Shown here: one piece after another, positions 30,606-40,341 of the stretch | Position numbering within the stretch: position 1 is the first letter of the stretch | Layout: the number at the start of each line of letters is the position of its first letter | Assembly: GCA_019459525.1 (NCBI GenBank) | Contig: JAIBEY010000042.1 | Span: 62,001-126,000, forward strand | Length of the DNA stretch: 64,000 bases | Source of the DNA: Prolixibacteraceae bacterium | GTDB lineage: Bacteria > Bacteroidota > Bacteroidia > Bacteroidales > Prolixibacteraceae | Reading direction: 5' to 3' | Translations under genes and position numbers: made by a program | Notes under the pieces: generated by a model | The model's input: only the letters and a program-made list of their open reading frames with translations | The model's database searches: none | What the model was told of the DNA's origin: nothing

Positions 30606-31877
30606 TTAAAGATCGAAACCCAAATCTTTCCGGAAATACATGCCATCAAAACCGATCAGTTGCGCATTTTTATACGAACAGTCAAGCGCTTCTTTCATGT
30701 TTTCGCCGTATGAGCTGATAGCCAGAACACGTCCGCCATCCGTACAAACAACCTCGCCTTTTTGTGTGGTTCCGGCATGAAAAACCATGCTGTTTTCAAT
30801 CCGGTCAAGACCAGTTATCGCTTTCCCTTTCACATAATCGCCCGGATAACCTCCTGAAACCAGCATAACCGCAGCCGCGGTCCTCGTATCTATTTCAATG
30901 TTTTTTTCGGATAAAGTTCCTTCGGCAGCACCAATCAGCAGATCAACAAAATCAGATTTTATCCTTAGCATTACGGCCTCTGTTTCCGGATCGCCCATCC
31001 GCACATTGTACTCAATCACCATAGGCTCTCCTCCACAACTGATCAGTCCAAAAAAGATAAACCCGTTGTACGGGATGTCATCTTTTCGTAACCCTTCAAC
31101 TGTTGGACGAATAATCCGATCTTCCACTTTTTTCATGAAAATTTCATCGGCAAACGGAACGGGCGAAATGGCTCCCATACCACCTGTATTTAAACCAGTA
31201 TCACCTTCGCCAATGCGTTTATAATCTTTGGCAACCGGTAAAATCCGGTAATCTTTTCCATCGGTAATGGCGAAAACAGAACACTCAATTCCGCTCAAAA
31301 ATTCTTCAATCACAACCTTGCTGCTTGCAGAACCAAACTGGCCATCGAGCATTTCTTTCAACGAATCTTCTGCTTCCAGGAGGTCATTTATAATCAAAAC
31401 GCCTTTCCCGGCAGCTAATCCGTCAGCTTTCAAAACGTACGGAGCAGCCATTGTTTTCAGGAAAGCCAATCCTTCCAAAAGGTTTTCTGAAGTTACGGCC
31501 AGGTATTTGGCTGTCGGAATCTGATGACGCATCATAAATTCCTTGGCAAAATCCTTGCTTCCTTCCAATTGAGCCCCCAGCTTTTGCGGACCAACAAAAC
31601 GAACCGCTTTTAATTGCTCATCAGAACTAAAAAAATCGTGAAGCCCTTCACATAAAGGCACTTCAGGTCCGGCCAACACCAAATCAATCTGATTTTCGAT
31701 TACTGCCCTTTTTATTCCATCAAAATCAGAAACCCCAACCGGAATATTTGTTCCCAAAAGCGAAGTTCCGGCATTTCCGGGAGCAATAAACAGTTGATTA
31801 AGTTTGGTGGACTGTTTGATTTTCCATGCCATGGCATGCTCTCTCCCTCCTGACCCAACAATTAAAATATTTAACAT
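30606..31877 (-). CDS. purD: Phosphoribosylamine--glycine ligase
   Basis: MLNILIVGSGGREHAMAWKIKQS; APYVLKADGLAAGKGVLI; NVRMGDPETEAVM. Confidence 0.97.
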   Translation of the reverse strand: MLNILIVGSGGREHAMAWKIKQSTKLNQLFIAPGNAGTSLLGTNIPVGVSDFDGIKRAVIENQIDLVLAGPEVPLCEGLHDFFSSDEQLKAVRFVGPQKLGAQLEGSKDFAKEFMMRHQIPTAKYLAVTSENLLEGLAFLKTMAAPYVLKADGLAAGKGVLIINDLLEAEDSLKEMLDGQFGSASSKVVIEEFLSGIECSVFAITDGKDYRILPVAKDYKRIGEGDTGLNTGGMGAISPVPFADEIFMKKVEDRIIRPTVEGLRKDDIPYNGFIFFGLISCGGEPMVIEYNVRMGDPETEAVMLRIKSDFVDLLIGAAEGTLSEKNIEIDTRTAAAVMLVSGGYPGDYVKGKAITGLDRIENSMVFHAGTTQKGEVVCTDGGRVLAISSYGENMKEALDCSYKNAQLIGFDGMYFRKDLGFDL

Positions 31878-31879
31878 CT

Positions 31880-32518
31880 TTATTTTCGTTTATGGTATGG
31901 TATTGTTTCAAAACAGTAACCTTGTTCCTTCAGCCAGCCAATGGATTCGGGCAAGGCTCTTTCCAGGTTCTTCCACGCTTTAATTGAATCATGAAACGTA
32001 ATAACCGACCCTGGCCGAACAAAATCTTTGATATTATCTAAAACGGCCTGCGAACTTAAGCGGGAATCGTAATCACACGAAATCAGGTCCCACATAACGA
32101 TCCTGAACCGTTTTTTTAGATAGCGGTATTGCGAAAGTTTTAACCAGCCGTGCGGTGGCCTGAAAAGATCGGAATCGATATATTTCCCGGCCTTTTCGAT
32201 ATTCCGGAAATATTCCTGATCTGCTTTCTTCAATCCCTGCCAATGGTTGTATGTGTGGTTTCCAACGGAATGACCATCGTTCAGTATTTGCTGGTAAACC
32301 TCCGGATATTTCACCACATTTTCGCCCACACAGAAGAAAGTGGCTTTTAGGTTTTCTTTCCGGAGAAGTTCAAGTACCCAGGGTGTTACTTCAGGAATTG
32401 GCCCGTCGTCAAACGTCAGATACACTGTTCGTTTGGTTTGATCAAATCTCCATGTAGCTCCACGGAACAGCGATGTGATAAAACCGGGCAGACGAACCCT
32501 GGGGTCGAAACGCTTCAT
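31880..32518 (-). CDS. Polysaccharide deacetylase family protein
   Basis: VYLTFDDGPIPEVTPWVLELLRKENLKATFFCVGENV...GNHTYNHWQGL NodB motifs. Confidence 0.93.
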   Translation of the reverse strand: MKRFDPRVRLPGFITSLFRGATWRFDQTKRTVYLTFDDGPIPEVTPWVLELLRKENLKATFFCVGENVVKYPEVYQQILNDGHSVGNHTYNHWQGLKKADQEYFRNIEKAGKYIDSDLFRPPHGWLKLSQYRYLKKRFRIVMWDLISCDYDSRLSSQAVLDNIKDFVRPGSVITFHDSIKAWKNLERALPESIGWLKEQGYCFETIPYHKRK

Positions 32519-35500
32519 TATTTCAACGAACTGTATCTTTCGAGATAGCTGTTAAATGAACCTGATACTTCTTTCAACAATTCCGGTTGATTATTTCGGG
32601 TACAAATCATACTCATTTCCCGCATAAAATATAAAATCCGCTGGATTTCTTCGTCAACCGAATTGCGTAATGGCTTTTTCAGTTTAAAGAAATAGTCCAG
32701 TTGTTCCTTATAATCGGTCATAATCGTAGTGATAATTTCCTTCCCCTTTTCGGCCTGCCCGGCTTTAAAATAGGTTTCAGACATCATCATCGAGAAATAA
32801 TTGTAAGGTACAACCTTGTGCGGAATCAATTCACCACAGCGGTCGAGAACTTTGGTTGCCTTGTCGTTCTGGCCTTCTTCAACAAGCGTTTCGGCCAGGC
32901 GGTTAAAGGTATTCCGGATGTTCATCATCATGCGGCTATTGTTCTCGTCGATATACACATCCGAACGTTCCATGTTACCCCATTTGAAGTTTTCCATCAC
33001 GTTTTGATACATCAATCTCGAATTCACTTTCCCCATGTTAATTCCGTTTTCGTCGGATGAGGTTTTAATTGGCACCAGCTTATAAGCCAACCCTTCGAGT
33101 TGGAAATAATCCTGAAGATTCAGGTATTTATCGCGGCCAATAGTAATAGCGAAATAAATCGGACGTTCCCAGTTGTTGTTGGCAATCATATCCAACACCA
33201 TCAATTCGTCTTTTGAAATGTAATGTTTGTTGCTGAAATCTATTTCGAGCGTATCCACAATCTTATCGTAATCTTGTGGTTCAACAACTTTATTTTTAAT
33301 TACAGCAGCTTTGTCAACCACCATAAACAGTTTCTTGGAAGGAATGTATGATGCGAAATCGGCTTGTTCGAGTTTAGTTCTCGGATTTTCGTCCTTCACA
33401 AAATCAATTGCCTTTTTCAGTTCAACAGAGCCTTTCAGTCGCGGATCTTCCATCAGGTAAACCACATCGCGTTTCCCCTGCACATAAAGGTCGTGTGTAA
33501 AACTGATGGGCAGTGGTTCTGATTGGTATGCTTTGCTTTTCATCTGATCGATGTACCAATCGGTCTGGAAATAGCTTAGGTTACACACACGAATATCGGT
33601 ACGAACACCTTCAACTTCCTGATTGTACCACAATGGGAACGTATCGTTGTCGCCATTGGTAAAAATAATGGCATTTGGGGCACAGGTATTCAGATAATTG
33701 GCCCCAAAATCGCGGGCAGTGTAACGGTTCGAACGATCATGATCGTCCCAGTTTTCGGCAGCCATGATAACCGGAACCAGCAAAAGTGCCAGACCGCTTG
33801 CAACACCTGCACTAGGTACTTCAGGTATATATTTCTTCAGCCCTTCGTAAAGAGCCAAAACTCCAATTCCAATCCAGATGGTGAATGCGTAAAACGAACC
33901 GGCATAAGCATAATCGCGTTCACGGGGCTGTAGCGGCGATTGATTCAGGTAAACGACAATGGCCAAACCAGTCATCAGAAAAAGCAAAGTAACTGTCCAT
34001 AGATCTTTCTTACCTTCCACACCCTTATTGTACATAAACACGATCCCAATAACACCAAGAATAAATGGCAGCAAATAATAAGCATTGCGCCCCTTGTTAT
34101 TCTTAAATTCCTGCGGAAGATTCTTTTGATCACCCAAGCGAATCTCGTCAATAAAGTTGACCCCGGTTATCCAGTTTCCATTGGTAATTTCGCCATGGCT
34201 CTGAATATCGCTCTGGCGGCCAGCAAAATTCCACATAAAATAACGGAAATACATGTGCCCAACCTGATAGCGGAAGAAAAAAGTCAGGTTTTCGCCAAAC
34301 GTTGGTACCTGAATTGTTTTAGATTGGCCTTCATCATCAGTAACCTGTACTTTGCGCCCTTTAATGCCGGCCCATTGCTTATACTGCTCGATATGAGAGT
34401 CTTCACGGCTATACATACGTGGAAAAATGGTACTCAGATTAGAGTCAAAAACTGGTTTCTGACGCATATCGGCTACCACATATTTTCCGTCCTTCTGAAT
34501 ATAATAGGGTTTATCATCCTCGTATTTTTCTAACGGAGTATTGTAATACTGACCATAAACCAATGGGCGGTCACCGTATTGTTCCCGGTTCAGGTAGCCT
34601 AGTAACGAAAATACATTGTCCGGACTATTCTGATCCATTGGAGGATTGGCAGATGAACGAATAACAATCATTGCAAAGGAAGAATAGCCGATCAGGATAA
34701 CCACAAAGCTTAGCAGAACAGTATTCCAGAGAATCATTTTCTTCTGCACAGTGTATATAATTCCGTATATGATAGCGGCAACAAGTAACAGGGCATAAAT
34801 AATCACACCGGTGTTGAATGGTAATCCCATCCCGTTAACAAACATCAGTTCGAACCAGGTTGCAATAGTTATTACCCCAGGAATAATTCCATACATGATA
34901 ACACCAAGAATCACAAACGAAATAGCCAGGCTTAACAATATTCCGTTGCGGGTAACTTTATATTTTCTGAAATAATAAACAAAGACGATAGCCGGAATCG
35001 CCAGCAGATTAAGAAGATGAACTCCAATAGAAAGTCCCATCAGGTAGGCAATCAGAATAATCCAACGATTGGCATGAGGTTCATCGGCTGAATCTTCCCA
35101 TTTTAAAATGGCCCAGAATACCAGCGCTGTAAATAACGATGATGAAGCGTAAACTTCTCCTTCAACCGCTGAAAACCAAAAAGTATCAGAAAATGTATAA
35201 GCCAACGCGCCAACAACTCCGCTTCCAAGAATGGCAACCGTTTGGCCCAATGTATATTCACCTTCAGGCTTAATTAATTTCTTTGCCAAATGGGTAATTG
35301 TCCAGAACAGGAATAGGATGGTAAATGCACTGGCCAAACCCGACATGGCATTAATCATGAAAGCGGCATTCGATGGACTACCGCCAAAGAAGGTAAAAAA
35401 TCGCCCCAATATCATAAAAAACGGCGCACCCGGGGGATGTCCTACCTCCAACTTAAACGAGGTGGTTATAAACTCACCACAATCCCAAAAGCTTGCAGTT

Positions 35501-35586
35501 GGTTCAAGGGTTAACAAATAAGTGATAGCTGCTACCAGGAAAGTAAGCCAGCCAACAATATTGTTCAGTTGTTTAAAGTTTCTCAT
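32518..35586 (-). CDS. DUF2723 family glycosyltransferase-like membrane protein
   Basis: 1022 aa; LEPTASFWDCGEFITTSFKLEVGHPPGAPFFMILGR is the DUF2723 hallmark. Confidence 0.93.
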   Translation of the reverse strand: MRNFKQLNNIVGWLTFLVAAITYLLTLEPTASFWDCGEFITTSFKLEVGHPPGAPFFMILGRFFTFFGGSPSNAAFMINAMSGLASAFTILFLFWTITHLAKKLIKPEGEYTLGQTVAILGSGVVGALAYTFSDTFWFSAVEGEVYASSSLFTALVFWAILKWEDSADEPHANRWIILIAYLMGLSIGVHLLNLLAIPAIVFVYYFRKYKVTRNGILLSLAISFVILGVIMYGIIPGVITIATWFELMFVNGMGLPFNTGVIIYALLLVAAIIYGIIYTVQKKMILWNTVLLSFVVILIGYSSFAMIVIRSSANPPMDQNSPDNVFSLLGYLNREQYGDRPLVYGQYYNTPLEKYEDDKPYYIQKDGKYVVADMRQKPVFDSNLSTIFPRMYSREDSHIEQYKQWAGIKGRKVQVTDDEGQSKTIQVPTFGENLTFFFRYQVGHMYFRYFMWNFAGRQSDIQSHGEITNGNWITGVNFIDEIRLGDQKNLPQEFKNNKGRNAYYLLPFILGVIGIVFMYNKGVEGKKDLWTVTLLFLMTGLAIVVYLNQSPLQPRERDYAYAGSFYAFTIWIGIGVLALYEGLKKYIPEVPSAGVASGLALLLVPVIMAAENWDDHDRSNRYTARDFGANYLNTCAPNAIIFTNGDNDTFPLWYNQEVEGVRTDIRVCNLSYFQTDWYIDQMKSKAYQSEPLPISFTHDLYVQGKRDVVYLMEDPRLKGSVELKKAIDFVKDENPRTKLEQADFASYIPSKKLFMVVDKAAVIKNKVVEPQDYDKIVDTLEIDFSNKHYISKDELMVLDMIANNNWERPIYFAITIGRDKYLNLQDYFQLEGLAYKLVPIKTSSDENGINMGKVNSRLMYQNVMENFKWGNMERSDVYIDENNSRMMMNIRNTFNRLAETLVEEGQNDKATKVLDRCGELIPHKVVPYNYFSMMMSETYFKAGQAEKGKEIITTIMTDYKEQLDYFFKLKKPLRNSVDEEIQRILYFMREMSMICTRNNQPELLKEVSGSFNSYLERYSSLK

Positions 35587-35690
35587 TTTTTAGGGCATTT
35601 TAACGCTTGCGAAGATAGTACATTCTTTCAAATCAGGGCAGTAAGGATTTGAATTTTATCTGAATTAATTGGTTGTTTACCGCGAATTTC

Positions 35691-35721
35691 GGGTTCACTA
35701 AATCGCTGATTTAATGAACCC
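35691..35721. repeat. Short inverted repeat / stem-loop
   Basis: GGGTTCACTAAATC-gct-GATTTAATGAACCC, 13/14 complementary. Confidence 0.65.
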
Positions 35722-35740
35722 GATTGGCAGGGAATCAGTA

Positions 35741-35774
35741 AAAACAAAAAAGCCTTCCGGTTTACGGAAGGCTT
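35741..35774 (-). terminator. Intrinsic terminator after tsf
   Basis: Minus strand AAGCCTTCCG-taaac-CGGAAGGCTTTTTTGTTTT. Confidence 0.9.
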
Positions 35775-35799
35775 CGTATATCAATCATACCTGATTAAA

Positions 35800-36627
35800 T
35801 TAATCGGCTAAATTGTAACGGTAAAATTTAGTGGCAGTCAGTTCTTTATCCTGACTTTTCAAAAATTCTTTTACCGTTTGCTTGTTTTCTTTAATGAAAG
35901 CCTGATTTAACAACGTACTTTCTTTAAAGAATTTCTCCAATGCACCTTGAGAAATTTTATCGAGCATTGCTTCCGGTTTACCTTCCTGACGGAATTTTTC
36001 TTTGGCAATTTCTAACTCTTTGGCAACAACTTCTGCCGGAACATCAGCTTTATCAACCGCTACAGGGTTCATAGCTGCTACTTGCATAGCAACATCTTTG
36101 GTAACCTGAGCGTCAACACCTGCTTTGTTAAAGCCAACCAATGTTGACAATTTATTTCCCGGGTGAATGTATGCTACAACAGTTTCGGCGTTAAGCTTAG
36201 CATAATATGGTAAATCCAATTTTTCACCAATAACACCTGTTTGCTCAATAACGTGGTTTTCAACGGTACGACCATCGAGAACAAGAGCTTTTACAGTATC
36301 CAGATCTGCTGCATCGTTTGCAATAGCAGCATCCAGAATCCGTTCAGCAAAAGCAACGAAATTTTCGTTCTTAGCAACAAAGTCAGTTTCGCAGTTCAAT
36401 ACGATCAGCGCACCTGAATTTCCGGCTGCATTAACTTTAGCTAAAACTACACCTTCTGAAGCGTTTCTGTCAGCTCTTTTGCTGGCAACCAACTTACCTT
36501 TTTCACGGATAATATCGATGGCACGGTTAAAATCGCCTTCTGCATCAGCAAGAGCAACTTTACAGTCCATCATACCAGCACCAGTTGCTTTACGCAACTT
36601 CATTACATCTGCTGCACTAATTTCCAT
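35800..36627 (-). CDS. tsf: Translation elongation factor Ts
   Basis: ISAADVMKLRKATGAGMMDCKVALADAEGDFNRAIDIIREKG. Confidence 0.97.
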   Translation of the reverse strand: MEISAADVMKLRKATGAGMMDCKVALADAEGDFNRAIDIIREKGKLVASKRADRNASEGVVLAKVNAAGNSGALIVLNCETDFVAKNENFVAFAERILDAAIANDAADLDTVKALVLDGRTVENHVIEQTGVIGEKLDLPYYAKLNAETVVAYIHPGNKLSTLVGFNKAGVDAQVTKDVAMQVAAMNPVAVDKADVPAEVVAKELEIAKEKFRQEGKPEAMLDKISQGALEKFFKESTLLNQAFIKENKQTVKEFLKSQDKELTATKFYRYNLAD

Positions 36628-36659
36628 AATATTTTCCTATTTAATGGGTTGTTGAACGA

Positions 36660-37496
36660 TTACTCATCAATTTCTTCATCTTCATCTTCCGAATCGAAGT
36701 CTTCGTCGTCTTCGTCTTCAATAGCTAAAGAATCTGCATCGTCAGCAACTTTTGCTTTTTTACTTTTTACTTTAGTTTCTTTGTCATCACCTTCTTTTTC
36801 GCGTTCAACTTTACGTTCCGAAAGTCCTTCGCGGATGGCATCGGTCATCACCTGTACAATCAGGCTGATTGACTGAGAAGCATCGTCGTTAGCTGGAATA
36901 ACAAAGTCAATTCCTTCTGGCTGCGAATTGGTATCAACCATTGCAAATACAGGGATTCCAAGACGTTGAGCTTCACGAACTGCGATTTTTTCTTTCAACA
37001 CGTCAACAATGAAAAGAGCTGCAGGAAGACGAGTCAAATCGGCAATACTTCCGAGCATTTTTTCGAGTTTAGCACGCTGGCGGCTAATCTGAAGTTTTTC
37101 ACGTTTTGAAAGAACATCCCATGCGCTTTCTTTGGTCATTTTATCGATGGAGATCATTTTCTTAACCGCTTTCCGGATAGTCGGGAAGTTGGTAAGCATA
37201 CCACCGGGCCAACGTTCAGTAACGTATGGCATGTTAACGCCACCAACCAAATCAGCTACGATGTCTTTGGCTTGTTTTTTTGTGGCAACGAATAAAATTT
37301 TGCGACCTGATTTTGCAATCTGTTTGATAGCAAGGGCTGCTTCGTCAACTTTGACGATTGTTTTTTGAAGATCGATAATGTGAATCCCGTTTTTCTCCAT
37401 AAAGATATACGGAGCCATGTTTGGATTCCACTTTCTTTTCAAGTGTCCGAAATGAACACCTGCATCCAATAAATCTTGAAAATTTGTTCTTGGCAT
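36660..37496 (-). CDS. rpsB: 30S ribosomal protein S2 with acidic C-terminal tail
   Basis: NFQDLLDAGVHFGHLKRKWNPNMAPYIFMEKNGIHIIDLQKT; start chosen at MPRTNF. Confidence 0.97.
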   Translation of the reverse strand: MPRTNFQDLLDAGVHFGHLKRKWNPNMAPYIFMEKNGIHIIDLQKTIVKVDEAALAIKQIAKSGRKILFVATKKQAKDIVADLVGGVNMPYVTERWPGGMLTNFPTIRKAVKKMISIDKMTKESAWDVLSKREKLQISRQRAKLEKMLGSIADLTRLPAALFIVDVLKEKIAVREAQRLGIPVFAMVDTNSQPEGIDFVIPANDDASQSISLIVQVMTDAIREGLSERKVEREKEGDDKETKVKSKKAKVADDADSLAIEDEDDEDFDSEDEDEEIDE

Positions 37497-37613
37497 CTTT
37501 TTACTTTTTTTTAAAAAAAATAGTCTCTTGAAAAGCAATTGCTAAGTAGTTCCGGAAATTCCGGAAGTCTGGGCAATTTAGATCCAAAGCAGAATATTTT
37601 TGTACTAAAAATA

Positions 37614-38000
37614 TTAACGTTTTGAGAACTGGAATCTTTTGCGTGCTTTTGGCTGTCCTGGTTTTTTACGTTCAACCTCACGTGGATCCCTGGTCAAGAA
37701 TCCGGCAGCTTTTAATGCGCCTCTTGATTCAGGATTGATTTCAATCAATGCACGTGAAATTCCTAAACGTAATGCTTCTGCCTGACCGGTGATACCACCA
37801 CCATCAAGGTTAACATTGATGTCATACTGACCAGCAACACCTAACAGATTCAACGGTTGCAAAACAACATACTGCAGGATTCCTGTAGGAAAATAATCAG
37901 CCAATTCTCTGTTATTGATTGTGACTTTTCCTTTACCATCGCTTACATAAACTCTGGCAACCGCAGATTTCCTACGACCTAACGCGTTTACTACTTCCAT
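37614..38000 (-). CDS. rpsI: 30S ribosomal protein S9
   Basis: [15 protein letters not shown]...[17 protein letters not shown]. Confidence 0.97.
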   Translation of the reverse strand: MEVVNALGRRKSAVARVYVSDGKGKVTINNRELADYFPTGILQYVVLQPLNLLGVAGQYDINVNLDGGGITGQAEALRLGISRALIEINPESRGALKAAGFLTRDPREVERKKPGQPKARKRFQFSKR

Positions 38001-38006
38001 TAGTTA

Positions 38007-38462
38007 TTATTTAATTGTATTTAAATCAATTACTTTTGGGTTCTGGGCTTCCTGTTTGTGTTCTGAACCAACATACACTTTCAGGTTTCCATAGACTTTA
38101 CTTCCCAGTTTGTTTTTTGGCAACATCCCTTTTACTGCTTTTTCAATCAGTCTTTCAGGATATTTGCTTAATAATTCGGATGGGGTTTGTTTCCTTTGTC
38201 CACCTGGGTAGCCCGAATAACTCAAATAAATTTTGTCATTCAGTTTGTTTCCTGTCAGACGTACTTTCTCTGCATTGATGATAACCACATTATCACCGCA
38301 ATCAACATGAGGAGTGAAGCTCGGTTTGTTTTTACCTCTCAGGATTTTAGCCACTTTACTGGCCAAACGTCCGAGAACCACATCAGTGGCATCGACAAGA
38401 ACCCACTCTTTTGTTACCGTAGCTTTGTTCGCTGAAACGGTTTTGTAACTTAGTGTATCCAC
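38007..38462 (-). CDS. rplM: 50S ribosomal protein L13
   Basis: [54 protein letters not shown]. Confidence 0.97.
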   Translation of the reverse strand: MDTLSYKTVSANKATVTKEWVLVDATDVVLGRLASKVAKILRGKNKPSFTPHVDCGDNVVIINAEKVRLTGNKLNDKIYLSYSGYPGGQRKQTPSELLSKYPERLIEKAVKGMLPKNKLGSKVYGNLKVYVGSEHKQEAQNPKVIDLNTIK

Positions 38463-38611
38463 TTGCTTATTTTTAATAAATTACGCAATAAATTAAATTT
38501 CAATCGTTTAGAGGACCAGAGGTTATCAACCCGGAATTGTTAATAAGATCTGCACACTCAACATTTTCAGTTATTTACAACAACTGCAAGTACGGACTAT
38601 AATCGGGACTG

Positions 38612-38642
38612 CAAAAGTATTTTCTTTTTTTTGAATTTGCAA
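38612..38642 (-). promoter_or_regulatory. Promoter for rplM-rpsI(-rpsB-tsf), Bacteroidota consensus
   Basis: Minus strand TTG-N20-TACTTTTG (-33/-7 TTTG/TANNTTTG pattern), about 150 nt upstream of rplM. Confidence 0.65.
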
Positions 38643-39008
38643 GAATTAATTTGAGCGAAATAGAAAATTAACACAAAGATTCTCAAAGTGTAATCGTGTT
38701 TAAATCTAAAACAGTTGTCTCCGGATACCCGCATTTTCGAAAAGCCCTAACCAAAAGTGCAGTAAAGTTTCTTTTTTTTGCTTCTGCACACCAAAAAAAA
38801 GTCCGGTTTGGTATCGGAAAGTACCGTGTTTTTAAGAGATTCTTCGTTTGGGGTTTAACAGTTCATGAGTAAAAAGCCACTATTCATACTTAAAACCGAT
38901 AGATTCATTGACATTTCCAGAAAATTAAGTCCGTTCCATTTTTAGTTTACTTAACTTTAATCATCAGGATGTATTAATCAGACAATAAAAAGGACAAATT
39001 CCAAACGC

Positions 39009-39269
39009 ATGAAAATAATACTTAAACGAATCAGCACAGGACTTTTGGTTACCATTGCCATTTTGGTACTTTCTGGAATTATTATGCTGGCCAACAACAA
39101 TGACGAGCTTTCAACTGAACTACTCTTTTTGGCATCATTGGTATTTCCGTTTTTAATTGCCGCCAAAGGTATTGAATTTATCATTGATAATCAACTCATT
39201 AAGGCATCAATGTCTTTTCTGCTTTTGTCGCTGGTTTGCGTTTTATCTCTTATCCTTGTTTTTGGTTAA
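39009..39269 (+). CDS. Small hypothetical membrane protein
   Basis: 86 aa with three hydrophobic segments; intergenic position, no overlapping better ORF. Confidence 0.5.
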   Translation: MKIILKRISTGLLVTIAILVLSGIIMLANNNDELSTELLFLASLVFPFLIAAKGIEFIIDNQLIKASMSFLLLSLVCVLSLILVFG

Positions 39270-39281
39270 AATGCCCACTAG

Positions 39282-40166
39282 TTATTTCAGGCTTTTCGTA
39301 TGAATGAGATAGTTCTTGTACTCGAAAAGCCGGATACCTGTTCTTTTTTCGAAGTAATAGAGAATTTTATATTTCCATTTCATCCTGATTTTACTGGTAT
39401 CAACGTCGATTTTCCAGTTTTTGCTTTCGATCCTACTCCTCATCACCTCCGGATGAGTTCCCTGAAACCGGGTCAGGGCATCAAAACGCTGAGCATAATC
39501 AAATTCAAAAACAGGTTTTTCTATAATTTCTCCGGAATAATATTGTTTTACCACATCGCACTTTTGCTGCATAATTGCCGGTGGACGAACCCAGCCATAA
39601 TGATACACAGCGGCGTCAACAGGAACAACCGATAATTTTTGTCCTTGTTTCCTGAATCCTTGCGCATCGCGGTACGATCGGATGGTTTTATCGTTCCGGA
39701 TTATTCGAATCTCATTCCGGTACCATTTACGCGTATCACCCACATAATCATAGCTTCCGTAAAAATGATAGTACTTAAAAAGTAATCCGTCAACATTGGG
39801 ATGTTCGTTCCATTTATCCATTGCATTTCGGATTGCAGAATAATCTTTTTCGTGCAGAACCTCATCGGCCTGAATATAAAGGCACCACTCGAATTCAGCA
39901 CCCACGGACTGAAATGCCTTATCGGTTTCGAGCGCGTAAACCCGACCTCCCGATTTTTGTGTTTCGTCCCAAACCGAATCGATAATCTGAATTTTGCTGT
40001 TTCCAATACGTTCAATTAATTCCCTCGTTCCATCATTGCAATCGCCCAGAACCACAACAAATTTATCGCAAAGTGGCAACGCCGAACTGATTGATTCCAC
40101 AAGAGGAAAATCTAGTTTTACCGCATTCTTAACAAAAGTAAATCCGCATACGCTCATAGTATTCAA
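39282..40166 (-). CDS. Family 2-like glycosyltransferase
   Basis: SVCGFTFVKNAVKLDFPLVESISSALPLCDKFVVVLGDCNDGTRELIERIG...EWCLYIQADEVLHEKDY. Confidence 0.85.
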   Translation of the reverse strand: MNTMSVCGFTFVKNAVKLDFPLVESISSALPLCDKFVVVLGDCNDGTRELIERIGNSKIQIIDSVWDETQKSGGRVYALETDKAFQSVGAEFEWCLYIQADEVLHEKDYSAIRNAMDKWNEHPNVDGLLFKYYHFYGSYDYVGDTRKWYRNEIRIIRNDKTIRSYRDAQGFRKQGQKLSVVPVDAAVYHYGWVRPPAIMQQKCDVVKQYYSGEIIEKPVFEFDYAQRFDALTRFQGTHPEVMRSRIESKNWKIDVDTSKIRMKWKYKILYYFEKRTGIRLFEYKNYLIHTKSLK

Positions 40167-40341
40167 ACTTATTTTGATTTCGCATTAAATTAGTGCGACA
40201 GGAGTACTAAACTCAAATTCAGCACATTGAAGAACCGATGATAGTACCCGACCGAATTTAAAATAAAATAACGGCAATATGCAATTATTTTATTTGCATT
40301 TTCGTTTTGCTTTGTAGTTTTTATGAAACAAACTAACCCGG

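Noticed and set aside
38463-38612. Possible ribosomal-protein autoregulatory leader upstream of rplM
   Set aside because: A leader of about 140 nt exists after a good promoter, but no convincing conserved structure could be identified by eye; needs an Infernal search with known r-protein leader models.
38640-39005. Long AT-rich intergenic stretch with GTGCAG...CTGCAC inverted repeat, considered as an ncRNA
   Set aside because: The stem is short (6 bp) with a long loop and no promoter/terminator pair was convincing.
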